A stretch of 39,503 nucleotides of DNA, taken from the NCBI GenBank assembly GCA_015493765.1, contig WGCQ01000206.1:1-39503 (forward strand). Direction: 5' to 3'. Positions 1 to 7,591 of the stretch are shown piece by piece. Numbering within the stretch: position 1 is the first letter of the stretch; each line of letters opens with the position of its first letter. This DNA is from Deltaproteobacteria bacterium (lineage in GTDB: Bacteria > Myxococcota_A > UBA9042 > DTJE01 > S145-11). A program made the position numbers and the translations under genes. Under the pieces are notes generated by a model. The model saw only the letters and a list, made by a program, of their open reading frames with translations. It was not told the origin of the DNA and searched no databases.

Positions 1-795
1 AAATTGTTCATGATCCACCAGTCCCTGGGTGAGGATGCCAAGATCTTTGCACCGGATGAGATACCGGAACCATCCACCTTGTACAAGCGCCTGACACAAA
101 ACCCCGAGGATATGGAAGAGGAGGGTTTTGAAACCAGGATCCGGCAAGAGTACCTGGAAATAAAGGCGGCGTGTCCCCAGCAGGTAAAGCAGGCTGAGGC
201 CCTGTTTCCCAGGGTAAAGACCGCGGCAGAGGGGCAAAAAGACGAGTTGTACGTGTTCAGGCGCAAGGGACTGGGTATGTTCGTGCTGCACGTGCCCGAT
301 ACCATGGCAGGCAGACCCGAGGTCAAAGAGATCACATTCAAACAAGGCGTGGATGCAATCAAGGCAAAATGCAGTGAGCCGGACCTGGGCAAGGGGCCTG
401 GCTTTGCCCGGGCCTACGTAAAGGCCCTGAACTTTTCACCGATACGCAAGGGCGGGGGACGTTCCGAAAACTCCGTGGAACAAAGGGCGTTCAACAATTT
501 GACCACGGCAAAAGATCTCCTGCGGGACCGTTTTTCCCAGGAAGAACGGGATTTCATCCAGACCCTGATCAGGGACCTGCGAGAGTATTTCACCCTGCCC
601 AAGTCCACTCTGCGCACATTGCAGGAATACGATTTGAACCCGGATTTACCGGATTTGGACGACAGGGTCGATGGGTTCAAACGGGCCCTGCACCGGTTGA
701 TGGGCATGCTGGGCACGGACTACCTGGACAGACTAAAGCCAAGGATCAAAAATCTCGCGGACGAGGTTGTGGTGGCCGTGGAGCACAGGCGATAA
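1..795 (+). CDS. C-terminal part of a probable SNF2-family helicase (5' truncated by window edge)
   Basis: The frame is open from the first base and ends at TAA 793-795, so this is the last ~264 residues of a larger protein. No helicase motif is left in the visible part. The layout resembles the tail of large SNF2/HepA-like helicases: a stretch like 'MIHQSLGEDAKIF', an acidic segment (PEDMEEEGFE), a 'YLEIKAACPQQVKQAEALFPRVKTAAEG' type helix pair, and then 'ELYVFRRKGLGMFVL'. In that group, a helical region about processing 'lower-case' residues is followed by a short beta segment of this kind. The family call rests on remembered similarity to those tails. Helicases of this type often sit in defence or DNA-repair loci, and the BREX-like operon starts 1.5 kb downstream. 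Alternative: an unrelated helical protein. The upstream sequence would settle it, because it should contain DEAH and the SNF2 C-terminal helicase motifs. Confidence 0.5.
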   Translation, partial: KLFMIHQSLGEDAKIFAPDEIPEPSTLYKRLTQNPEDMEEEGFETRIRQEYLEIKAACPQQVKQAEALFPRVKTAAEGQKDELYVFRRKGLGMFVLHVPDTMAGRPEVKEITFKQGVDAIKAKCSEPDLGKGPGFARAYVKALNFSPIRKGGGRSENSVEQRAFNNLTTAKDLLRDRFSQEERDFIQTLIRDLREYFTLPKSTLRTLQEYDLNPDLPDLDDRVDGFKRALHRLMGMLGTDYLDRLKPRIKNLADEVVVAVEHRR

Positions 796-864
796 TTCAG
801 AGCCAGGGTCAAAGGTGGACATCGTACTCGAATTACCAGCCTGATTTGGTATTCTGCCAATAAT

Positions 865-893
865 TTGACTATCTGACGGATCCACGGTATTTT
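865..893 (+). promoter_or_regulatory. sigma-70-like promoter for the 909-1610 gene
   Basis: TTGACT (865-870), a 17-bp spacer and TATTTT (888-893). Transcription would start near 900, giving a leader of only about 9 nt that still includes GGAG just before the ATG at 909. Confidence 0.5.
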
Positions 894-908
894 TTTCGTG
901 GAGATGCT

Positions 909-1610
909 ATGAAATACCTGGTGTTTTTTGTCATCACTGCCTGGATGGTGCCTGTTTACGCGTACAGCACGTTCGTTTTGGATGCGACCGATACGAATAC
1001 GGACAGCAAGGCCAGGTTCGTGGTCAAGACCGCGTCGGACAAGGACACGGGGATCACGTATTGCTCGGAATTGCTGTACGTTGCCGGTGAACAGGACAAA
1101 AACGGGAAATATCACTATTCCAGGACGACAAACCGGATGTACGGGGAGTTCGGCAGGGGGGGGCGGCTGTTGAAATACAAGAGGTGGTTGCCCGGTGCAG
1201 GCGGTTCGATCATGTACATGGTGTTTCGTTACGGCAGCAGGATAAGGCAGAGGGTCGAGGAGGTCATAGGCGGCAATGCCAAGGTGCGCACGATTACGAG
1301 GGGCCGTACGATCCACGTGGTGGACCCGCAGGGAGTGGGCTGGATGCTGATACTGCTGCGTTACAGGGGCATAAAATCATTCAAGTGTATTAATCCCGTG
1401 AGCGGTGAGGTGGGGACAGAAGTCATCACATCGCAGGAATCCGAGGTGATCTTACCCCAGGCCGGACAGGTCAAGGTCAAGGTCCTGCACTTCGGCGGTG
1501 CATGCGGCGAGGCGGACGCCTTTTTGGACAGGCACGGGCACCTGATTGGCGGCCGCGTCGGCAAATACACCCTGGAAAAACACAAGGGCCGGGTCAATCT
1601 AAAAAAGTAA
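909..1610 (+). CDS. Exported protein of unknown function
   Basis: A 233-aa protein with an N-terminal signal peptide (MKYLVFFVITAWMVPVYA, likely cleaved after about residue 18-19). It has no lipobox Cys, so it is probably periplasmic or secreted. The remainder is beta-rich and basic, with few cysteines (TYC, FKC, GAC) that could form disulfides. No family was recognised. The ATG at 909 is chosen because GGAG lies 6 nt upstream and the signal peptide begins there. It is a single gene between the SNF2-like fragment and a repeat-rich spacer. There is no terminator-like hairpin directly after the stop. Confidence 0.7.
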   Translation: MKYLVFFVITAWMVPVYAYSTFVLDATDTNTDSKARFVVKTASDKDTGITYCSELLYVAGEQDKNGKYHYSRTTNRMYGEFGRGGRLLKYKRWLPGAGGSIMYMVFRYGSRIRQRVEEVIGGNAKVRTITRGRTIHVVDPQGVGWMLILLRYRGIKSFKCINPVSGEVGTEVITSQESEVILPQAGQVKVKVLHFGGACGEADAFLDRHGHLIGGRVGKYTLEKHKGRVNLKK

Positions 1611-1632
1611 CCGTGGCCGTTGACCGTGTCAG

Positions 1633-1688
1633 TTGGCCGAGTCCGTGTGGGGCCGGATCCTGCCGGCCTTTCCGTGTCCGTGGCAGTG
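1633..1688. repeat. 56-bp direct repeat, copy 1
   Basis: The block begins TTGGCCGAGTCCG and ends TCCGTGTCCGTGGCAGTG. It recurs at 1800-1855 with two mismatches. It is made largely of CCGTG/CCGAG-type hexamers around a GGCCGGATCCTGCCGGCC core. Non-coding. Confidence 0.85.
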
Positions 1689-1799
1689 TGCTCCCGGTTG
1701 CAACGGAAGCCTTCCCGAAGGCCCACGGGGCCGTCCCGCGCAGCCGCAGGCTGCGACCCGACGCCCGATGCCAGAGGCCCGAGGCCGAGTCCGTGACCG

Positions 1800-1855
1800 T
1801 TGGCCGAGTCCGTATGGGGCCGGATCCTGCCGGCCTATCCGTGTCCGTGGCAGTG
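1800..1855. repeat. 56-bp direct repeat, copy 2
   Basis: Same length as copy 1 (1633-1688), differing at two positions (GTATGG for GTGTGG, CCTATCC for CCTTTCC). The 111 bp between the copies is GC-rich and shows no gene. Confidence 0.85.
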
Positions 1856-1885
1856 GCCGTGTAATTCCCGGTGGTGACGGGAGTC

Positions 1886-1954
1886 GTGGAGCGCAAGCGG
1901 CCTCGAGGGTATTGAAAAGTGCCTCCCTGGGATCGCTGGCTTCCAGCCGGCATT
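1886..1954. repeat. GC-rich dispersed palindromic repeat, copy 1
   Basis: It starts GTGGAGCGCA and ends GGCTTCCAGCCGGCATT, which forms a stem-loop (GCTGGCT-TCC-AGCCGGC, one mismatch). The same arrangement recurs at 16378-16444. Both copies directly follow CCGTG-type hexamer sequence. It looks like a small dispersed element of the REP or MITE kind. Confidence 0.7.
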
Positions 1955-2121
1955 CTTAAATGGCTTTAAAATCAATATGTTACAAAATGCTCGAGATCTC
2001 AGATTTGCTTCGAAACCAATCAAATCAACATCCTCGTCTCGCCGGCAATAATATCCTGGTTTCTCAACAAGTTACATTGCATTACCCACAAGATCGGGTC
2101 ACGGAGCCTCCCCTACTGGCC

Positions 2122-2138
2122 GATATGCAACGCATATC
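2122..2138. promoter_or_regulatory. 17-bp operator-like palindrome, shared with 18184-18200
   Basis: GATATGC-AAC-GCATATC, a perfect 7-bp inverted repeat with a 3-bp centre. It lies 32 bp upstream of the -35 of the BREX-like operon. The same arms occur upstream of the Ser/Thr kinase gene at 18184-18200. The size suits a dimeric regulator; the regulator is unknown. Confidence 0.5.
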
Positions 2139-2170
2139 AATAACATCTCGATAAAATTCGCAAATAATCG

Positions 2171-2199
2171 CAGACAAATCTATCCGAATTTGATATAAT
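2171..2199 (+). promoter_or_regulatory. Promoter of the BREX-like operon
   Basis: CAGACA (2171-2176), a 17-bp spacer and a perfect TATAAT (2194-2199), with an extended -10 TGA just before it. Transcription would start near 2206, leaving a leader of about 145 nt before the first gene. I see no riboswitch or obvious leader ORF in that leader. Confidence 0.65.
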
Positions 2200-2351
2200 A
2201 AAATTTGTTGTGTTACGCGCAAAATGGCACGATAATTGCAAGCGAAGGGGCTTGATGCTGAAGGCCTCACGACATACCAGGGCCGGAAATGCGGGACCAA
2301 CAATGACTATAAACGGCATGTGGGATTGAACTTTAAAGACTGAGGGTGCGG

Positions 2352-3254
2352 ATGGAAGAGATGTTCAATAAAGACACTTCAGGTGATGACAAAAAACAGG
2401 ATATTGCAGGCACGGCAAGGGACGTGAAAAAACTTGCCGCCCGGTTCAAGGCATTTGCCGATGACCTGGCAGGCCTGGCAAAGAGGGTCGAAAAGGGCGG
2501 ATACAACCCGTTCGTGGCGGCCGCGGACCTGCACAAGGTCATGCGCAAGGCGCCCAAGGGCGATGAACTGGCCGATGCCGTTGCGCGGGCAAACGGTTTG
2601 CTGGAGCAGTTTGCAGAAATCATCGAGCAACAGCAGTCCAGGCAACGGCTGGCCATTGTGAACGAACTGGCGCAAGGGATGGCGGAAATCGGCCTGGGTG
2701 TAACCGGCCAGATACCCATGCTAAAGGCAGGGCCTTTTACCCTGGTGTTCGATTTCGGGGAAAAGGCCTCGGTAAAGGTGTTCCTGGGTCCCAAGATCTA
2801 TGCCCTGGGCAAGGTCCCCATGGACGTGGACAAGGTAGTGACCCTGGTCAAACAAAAATACCAGGCCTTTTTCGTGGACGATTTCGACGTGCAAGGTTTT
2901 GTTCGGGACCTGCTGGCCGCCTACAACGCCATATTGAAACAGGACAAACTGGAGCCTGGCAGCCGCGTAAAGATATCGCAGGTGATGCTGAAATACGTGC
3001 TGATGAAACAGCGAAAGGCCTTTTTCGTGGACCCGAGGCGTGAAAACTTTGCGTCCGTGGGGCGTATGGAATTCGCCTGCATGCTGTACCGGGCTTCAAG
3101 CATGCGCCGCGTGGATGCATGGGAGATGCGCATGGACGTGGCGGCCATGGGGGACACGAAAGACCCGCTGGACCACTTGTGGGTGCCGGGTGGCATGAAC
3201 GGGCAGGGTGTGAACTATACAACCATGCGATTTGTAAGGAGGGGGAATGAGTGA
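2352..3254 (+). CDS. Unknown 300-aa protein, first gene of the BREX-like operon
   Basis: Not recognised. Residues ~15-110 are helical and charged with a heptad-like look (KLAARFKAFADDLAGLAKRVEKGG; QFAEIIEQQQSRQRLAIVNELAQ), so a coiled coil is likely. The middle is more beta-like (FTLVFDFGEKASVKVFLGPKIYALG). The last third is helical with many Met and aromatic residues. There is no Walker motif, nuclease motif, signal peptide or membrane segment. ATG 2352 is preferred because GAGGG lies about 6 nt upstream; the in-frame GTG at 2346 is the alternative. The stop overlaps the next start by 8 nt (ATGAGTGA), so translation of the two is coupled. This suggests the protein is a dedicated partner of the ATPases that follow. 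Confidence 0.8.
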   Translation: MEEMFNKDTSGDDKKQDIAGTARDVKKLAARFKAFADDLAGLAKRVEKGGYNPFVAAADLHKVMRKAPKGDELADAVARANGLLEQFAEIIEQQQSRQRLAIVNELAQGMAEIGLGVTGQIPMLKAGPFTLVFDFGEKASVKVFLGPKIYALGKVPMDVDKVVTLVKQKYQAFFVDDFDVQGFVRDLLAAYNAILKQDKLEPGSRVKISQVMLKYVLMKQRKAFFVDPRRENFASVGRMEFACMLYRASSMRRVDAWEMRMDVAAMGDTKDPLDHLWVPGGMNGQGVNYTTMRFVRRGNE

Positions 3255-4509
3255 TTTGACCATGACCAGGGCCAGGAGGATCATCGAGGTCCTCGGTGCA
3301 TCGGGTACGCCGCCGGAATGGGGTGTACAGTTCTTTACATCCGGGATCGACCCGTATTTGCGGGTGATCGAGGAGGACTACCTGTCCACGTTCATCAAGG
3401 ACGGCGGCTCCGCATTCAAGATGGTCGTGGGAAACTACGGCGGCGGCAAGACGCATTTTTTGTACAATATCAGGCAACTGGCGTGGCAGCACAACTACCT
3501 GGTCGCCTACTGTCCCCTGACACACGAGGAATCGCCCTTTCACCAACTGGAAAAGGTGTTTCGGTCCGTGGTGGTGAACCTGATGTATCCAATGGACCCG
3601 GACGAACTGTTGTCAGGCAGCGAAAAGGGGATCGAGGCATTCATGCGCATGTATGTGTCCAGGATACAGGAGGATGCTCAGGCAGCGGGCGGCGACCCGG
3701 AGGAGGTCCAGGAGCGGGCGTATGCAATCATCCGGGACTCCACCACGAACATCGAGAGCGCAAACTTCGCCAGGGCGGTGAGGGCCGCGATGAACGCCTT
3801 GCTGGAAGACCGGGACGACGATTTTGAAAACGTGATCCAGTATTTGAAGGTGGACGGCTACAGCAGCCGAATCCACCGGGAATACGGAATTTTGCAAGGG
3901 ATCGGACGCAGCCAGGCGTTCACCATGCTGAGGTCGCTCAACCAGTGGATTCGCAACCTTAACTACAGCGGCCTGGTGGTCCTGTTCGACGAGGCCGAAA
4001 TGGTGGTCAGCCTGAACCGCAAGCAAAAACAGGCGGTGCTGGCGAACCTGCGCGAACTGGTGGACCAGTGCGGCCAGGCCACGCTGAAGAACACCATGGT
4101 CTTTTACGCGGTGCCGAACGAAAACTTCCTGGAGGGCAGCACGCACGTTTACGAGGCCCTCAGGCAGCGGGTGGCCACCGTGTTTCATTACCTGAATCCC
4201 ACGGGCGTAAAGATACGGCTGGACAGCCTGATAGAGGAGCCCAAGCAGTTCCTGCAGGACGTGGGATTCAAGTTGATCTCGGTGTATGAAACGGCCTACG
4301 GCATCCAGGTGGACGAGGTGACACGCCAGCGGATCGTCGATCCCCTGTCGGATGCGGCACTTGAGATGCGTTTCGGGGAATCCGGGTATATGAGGCCGTT
4401 TGTGCAGGGGCTTATTTCGGTGCTGCACATGATGCGCCGCGACCCGAACACGCAACTGGATGCGGGAAGTATCCGCAAACTCGTGCCAGGGGGTTATGAT
4501 GCTGAGTAA
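3247..4509 (+). CDS. BrxD-like ATP-binding protein (BREX-type P-loop ATPase, DUF2791-like)
   Basis: A 420-aa cytoplasmic ATPase. The Walker A motif is GNYGGGKTH (residues 62-70). The Walker B motif is LVVLFDEAE (243-251). A strand ends in 'TMVFYAVPN' where sensor 1 would be. The spacing, the N-x-G-G-G-K-T-H Walker A and the D-E-A-E box match the BrxD-type ATPases found in type 2 BREX loci, where BrxD accompanies the helicase BrxHI. Start ATG 3247 has a strong Shine-Dalgarno (AAGGAGGGGG). It overlaps its upstream neighbour by 8 nt and its downstream neighbour by 11 nt. In BREX these ATPases are accessory; their exact action is not established. Here I infer that it acts with the second, related ATPase immediately downstream, perhaps as a hetero-oligomer. 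Confidence 0.8.
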   Translation: MSDLTMTRARRIIEVLGASGTPPEWGVQFFTSGIDPYLRVIEEDYLSTFIKDGGSAFKMVVGNYGGGKTHFLYNIRQLAWQHNYLVAYCPLTHEESPFHQLEKVFRSVVVNLMYPMDPDELLSGSEKGIEAFMRMYVSRIQEDAQAAGGDPEEVQERAYAIIRDSTTNIESANFARAVRAAMNALLEDRDDDFENVIQYLKVDGYSSRIHREYGILQGIGRSQAFTMLRSLNQWIRNLNYSGLVVLFDEAEMVVSLNRKQKQAVLANLRELVDQCGQATLKNTMVFYAVPNENFLEGSTHVYEALRQRVATVFHYLNPTGVKIRLDSLIEEPKQFLQDVGFKLISVYETAYGIQVDEVTRQRIVDPLSDAALEMRFGESGYMRPFVQGLISVLHMMRRDPNTQLDAGSIRKLVPGGYDAE

Positions 4510-5899
4510 AGGCGACCTGGTCAAACATCGGAAGTTCGGTATAGGCACGGTGCTTGGTTTTCGTCACAGGCGTGCCTATGCCCGGGTGAGTTTCGGCAGG
4601 TTCAGGCTGTGGATACGGGCACACGAGCTGGAGCGCATAGGGGATGGTATAAAACTGGTGGGGCCGGAGGGCGAACGGGCAAACGCCCGCAATCTCGCGC
4701 CTGCGACGAGGCCTTTGAAGGCGAACCCCACCCTCAGTTTCAGCCGCAAGTCGGACATGCAAAAGATGCAGATACTGGAGTCCCTGCGCACCGGTCTGGT
4801 GCCGAAATCCGCGATCGAACAGTGGACGTTCGGCCGGGATGATGAGGTGCGCGAGGTCAGGCATTGGCTGCATGACCTGGCGGAGGGCGCAATCCTGATC
4901 GAAGGCGGCTATGGCATGGGCAAGAGCCACTTGCTGGCCTACCTGGAGCATATCGCGTGGCACGAGGGTTATGCCGTGGCATTTACCGGGTATGACCCGG
5001 CCGAGGCGACCGCTGCATTCCCGAAGCGGTTTTACCGCAACCTCGTGTCCACGCTGGTTGTGCCGCACGCAGGCAGCGCCATGAACTTCCGCGAGTTCAT
5101 GCACGAGTTGCAAAACCGCGGCGGCGCGGATTTTTTCAAGGGACATACGTACCTGGGGGCGTTCATGCAGGCCATGGAGGCCGGGGAACTGGACGAGGCG
5201 GACTGGGAATGGCTGGAGGGCCGCGATACGTACAGCAAGCGGTTCGGTTTTTTATACGACCACAGGACCGCGGCGAACATCTACTGCAACCTGCTGTCCG
5301 CCCTGTCCGTGGCAATGGTGGAATTCATGGGCCTGAAGGGCCTGCTGATCCTGGTGGACGAGGCCGAGGTGATCCGTGCCCAGCGTTATCAATACCAGGT
5401 GGAAGGGGCATTGAACCTGATGCGGGGGCTCGCCATGGTATCCAACGATGACCCGGTTTTCCTGGAGGAAAAGGTGGTGCGCATCGAAGGGGCCTACAAG
5501 GGCAAGGAAACGGGGTTGATGTACTCCGGGTTTATGCCGGGTGTGCGCTATATTCACCAGGTTCCGACGTACATGAAGATTGCGTACGCGCTGACGCCCA
5601 CCGAGGTCCCCGGATTTCACAAGATGCGCCAGCAGATGCCCGTAATACACCTTTCGTCCCTGAAACGGTCCGATATCGAGGCCCTGTTCCGGCAACTGGT
5701 CAACACGTACAAGGAGGTGTACGACCTGGTACTGGACAAGCAGTGGCAAAACCGGCTGCTGCTGGAGGCACTGGACCTGTTTGACCCGGGTGTACACCCG
5801 TTAAGGCTACTGGTGAAATCCCTGGTGGAGGCCATGGACATCATGCGATTCTATCCGGAAACCGGCCTGGAAGACATATTCGAGTCCGCACATGCGTAA
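4499..5899 (+). CDS. Tudor/SH3-like domain fused to a second BrxD-like ATPase
   Basis: A 466-aa protein. Residues 3-47 (GDLVKHRKFGIGTVLGF...ELERIG) look like the small Tudor/SH3-like domain at the C-terminus of UvrD/PcrA helicases (DUF3553-like), which in PcrA is known to contact RNA polymerase. A linker (~50-100) leads into a P-loop ATPase with Walker A GGYGMGKSH (136-144) and Walker B LLILVDEAE (282-290), of the same family as the gene before it. The start is set at ATG 4499 because GGGGG ends about 5 nt upstream; ATG 4496 is also possible. The ORF-track start at 4460 would add 13 residues with no signal of their own. It overlaps the previous gene by 11 nt and the helicase gene by 8 nt. The domain fusion is the unusual point: it could tie the ATPase to transcribing polymerase or simply to duplex DNA. 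Confidence 0.8.
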   Translation: MLSKGDLVKHRKFGIGTVLGFRHRRAYARVSFGRFRLWIRAHELERIGDGIKLVGPEGERANARNLAPATRPLKANPTLSFSRKSDMQKMQILESLRTGLVPKSAIEQWTFGRDDEVREVRHWLHDLAEGAILIEGGYGMGKSHLLAYLEHIAWHEGYAVAFTGYDPAEATAAFPKRFYRNLVSTLVVPHAGSAMNFREFMHELQNRGGADFFKGHTYLGAFMQAMEAGELDEADWEWLEGRDTYSKRFGFLYDHRTAANIYCNLLSALSVAMVEFMGLKGLLILVDEAEVIRAQRYQYQVEGALNLMRGLAMVSNDDPVFLEEKVVRIEGAYKGKETGLMYSGFMPGVRYIHQVPTYMKIAYALTPTEVPGFHKMRQQMPVIHLSSLKRSDIEALFRQLVNTYKEVYDLVLDKQWQNRLLLEALDLFDPGVHPLRLLVKSLVEAMDIMRFYPETGLEDIFESAHA

Positions 5900-7502
5900 T
5901 CTGCTGCCCAGGACATGGCCGGTCTTCTTTTTCCGGTTTGGCAAGCCCACCAGGATCCAGGAACTGGCGATCCCGGTGCTCATGGAGGGCAGGGATGCCC
6001 TGCTGGTGTCGCCGGCTGCCACGGGCAAGACCGAGGCGGCGCTGGCCCCGCTGGTGGAACGCTACTGCATGGACGACCCCGGGAAGATGTCCATTATTTA
6101 CGTGGCGCCTACCAGGGCACTGGTGAATAATATTTTCAGTCGTTTCAACGAGTTATTACGGGAGGCAGGCCTGCGCATGGCCATAAAGACCGGCGACAGC
6201 CCTGGCGTATCCGAAAAGCGGCCGCCCGATATACTGGTGACCACGCCCGAGTCCCTGGATTCCATGCTGGGCCGCAAGCGCAATTTGCTGCGCAATGTAA
6301 AGGCAGTGGTCCTGGACGAGATCCACCTGCTGGACAACTCGTACAGGGGCGACCAGTTGATCGTGCTGATGCGACGCCTCAGGGCCACGGGACTGGCATT
6401 CCACCTGGTAGCCATGTCCGCCACCGTGCCTGACCCCAAGGGCATTGCCAGCCGCTATTTTGACTCGCCCCCCCGGATACTGATCAACCAGCAGGTCAGG
6501 CCCATTGCCCTGGAGGTCACGAACGACATCCCGCAGACCGTGGAAAAACTGAAACAGGAGGGCCTGTTCAAGGTGGTGTGGTTTTGCAATTCCAGGCGCA
6601 TGGTGGAAACCGTTGCAACCACGCTGAAAGAGGGCTTATGGCGCAGGGACCGGGTATTCGTGCACCATGCCAGCCTGCCAAAGGCCAAGCGCCTGGAGGT
6701 GGAAAGCGCGTTGCAGCAGTTGCAAACCGGGCTTTGCGTGGCCACCACCACGCTGGAACTGGGCATTGACATCGGTGACGTGGACGCGGTGGTGCTGCAA
6801 GGGCCGCCGCTGGACGTGTCGTCCTACACCCAGCGCACGGGCCGTGGATGCCGGCGCAAGGCAGGGATGCTGGCCATCGGCATCGCCGAAAACGAGGCCG
6901 AGTCCGAGGTGTTTCACGAATTGAATCGCATGGCCAATCACGGGGCCATGGCAGGCGAGCCCTACATGGCCGACCCATCGGTCGCGGTGCAGCAGACCTT
7001 TTCGATCCTGTTCGAGCACCCCCAGGGGGTCAGGCGGTCCGAATTGAAGCGCCTGCTGCGCGGCATTGTGGACGCAGCGGATTACGATGCCATAATCGAA
7101 CACCTGGACAACGAGGGCTGGGTACAGCCAGGTCCCATGGGCAGGGTCATGGCAACCACGAAACTCATGGATTTTGCCCAGCGTGGCCGAATCCACTCCA
7201 ATATACCGGGTTTCGGGACCTGGGAACTGGTGGACATCAAGACGTCACGGGCCGTGGGCAAGATCGATGCAATGGCCGGTGTGGGCATGATCATCACGGT
7301 GGGCGGCGTCATGTGGAAGGTCGTGTCCATGGACACCAGGCTGTGGCGTTTGTTTGTCAGCCGCGTGACAAAGGGCGAAATCGTGACCGCATTCAAGTTC
7401 AGGCCGGGATTCGGTGCATTTTACAGTTACCTGCCCGAAATCGTCAGGCAGCACCTGGTGGAAAAGATGGAAAACCCGTTCCTGGAGGAACCATCCGGTT
7501 GA
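5892..7502 (+). CDS. DEAD/DEAH (Lhr / BrxHI-like) superfamily 2 helicase
   Basis: A 536-aa ATP-dependent helicase. The visible motifs are, in order: a Q-motif-like 'FGKPTRIQ' (16-23), motif I SPAATGKTEAA (40-50), Ia PTRAL (73-77), Ib TTPESLDSML, II DEIH (142-145), III SAT (176-178), a second RecA domain with VVWFCNSRR and HHASLP, motif V TTTLELGIDIGDVD, and motif VI QRTGRGCRR. After the core come a winged-helix-like segment and a small beta region (IPGFGTWELVDIKTSRAVGKID) typical of Lhr-type helicases. It is much shorter than full-length Lhr, as expected for BrxHI. Its ATG overlaps the stop of the ATPase gene (ATGCGTAA). It is the last gene of the operon, so its product probably works with the two ATPases on DNA. 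Confidence 0.85.
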   Translation: MRNLLPRTWPVFFFRFGKPTRIQELAIPVLMEGRDALLVSPAATGKTEAALAPLVERYCMDDPGKMSIIYVAPTRALVNNIFSRFNELLREAGLRMAIKTGDSPGVSEKRPPDILVTTPESLDSMLGRKRNLLRNVKAVVLDEIHLLDNSYRGDQLIVLMRRLRATGLAFHLVAMSATVPDPKGIASRYFDSPPRILINQQVRPIALEVTNDIPQTVEKLKQEGLFKVVWFCNSRRMVETVATTLKEGLWRRDRVFVHHASLPKAKRLEVESALQQLQTGLCVATTTLELGIDIGDVDAVVLQGPPLDVSSYTQRTGRGCRRKAGMLAIGIAENEAESEVFHELNRMANHGAMAGEPYMADPSVAVQQTFSILFEHPQGVRRSELKRLLRGIVDAADYDAIIEHLDNEGWVQPGPMGRVMATTKLMDFAQRGRIHSNIPGFGTWELVDIKTSRAVGKIDAMAGVGMIITVGGVMWKVVSMDTRLWRLFVSRVTKGEIVTAFKFRPGFGAFYSYLPEIVRQHLVEKMENPFLEEPSG

Positions 7503-7591
7503 GTTGTACATGCACCTGACCACTTCGGTCATCGGTCCGGTAGCAATGTCAAACCACTCATAAAACCCCAACATACAATTCAAAAACAATT

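Noticed and set aside
1594-2303. Several 60-120 aa ORFs in the repeat-rich spacer
   Set aside because: They follow the repeats in several frames on both strands, lack ribosome sites and have Arg/Pro/Gly-rich chance composition.
3613-4548. 311-aa antisense ORF opposite the first BrxD-like ATPase
   Set aside because: The sense strand has clear Walker motifs and coupled starts; the antisense ORF has none.
2352-7502. A complete BREX system
   Set aside because: Only BrxD-like and BrxHI-like parts are present; no PglX, PglZ, PglW/PglY or BrxA/B/C could be found in the window.
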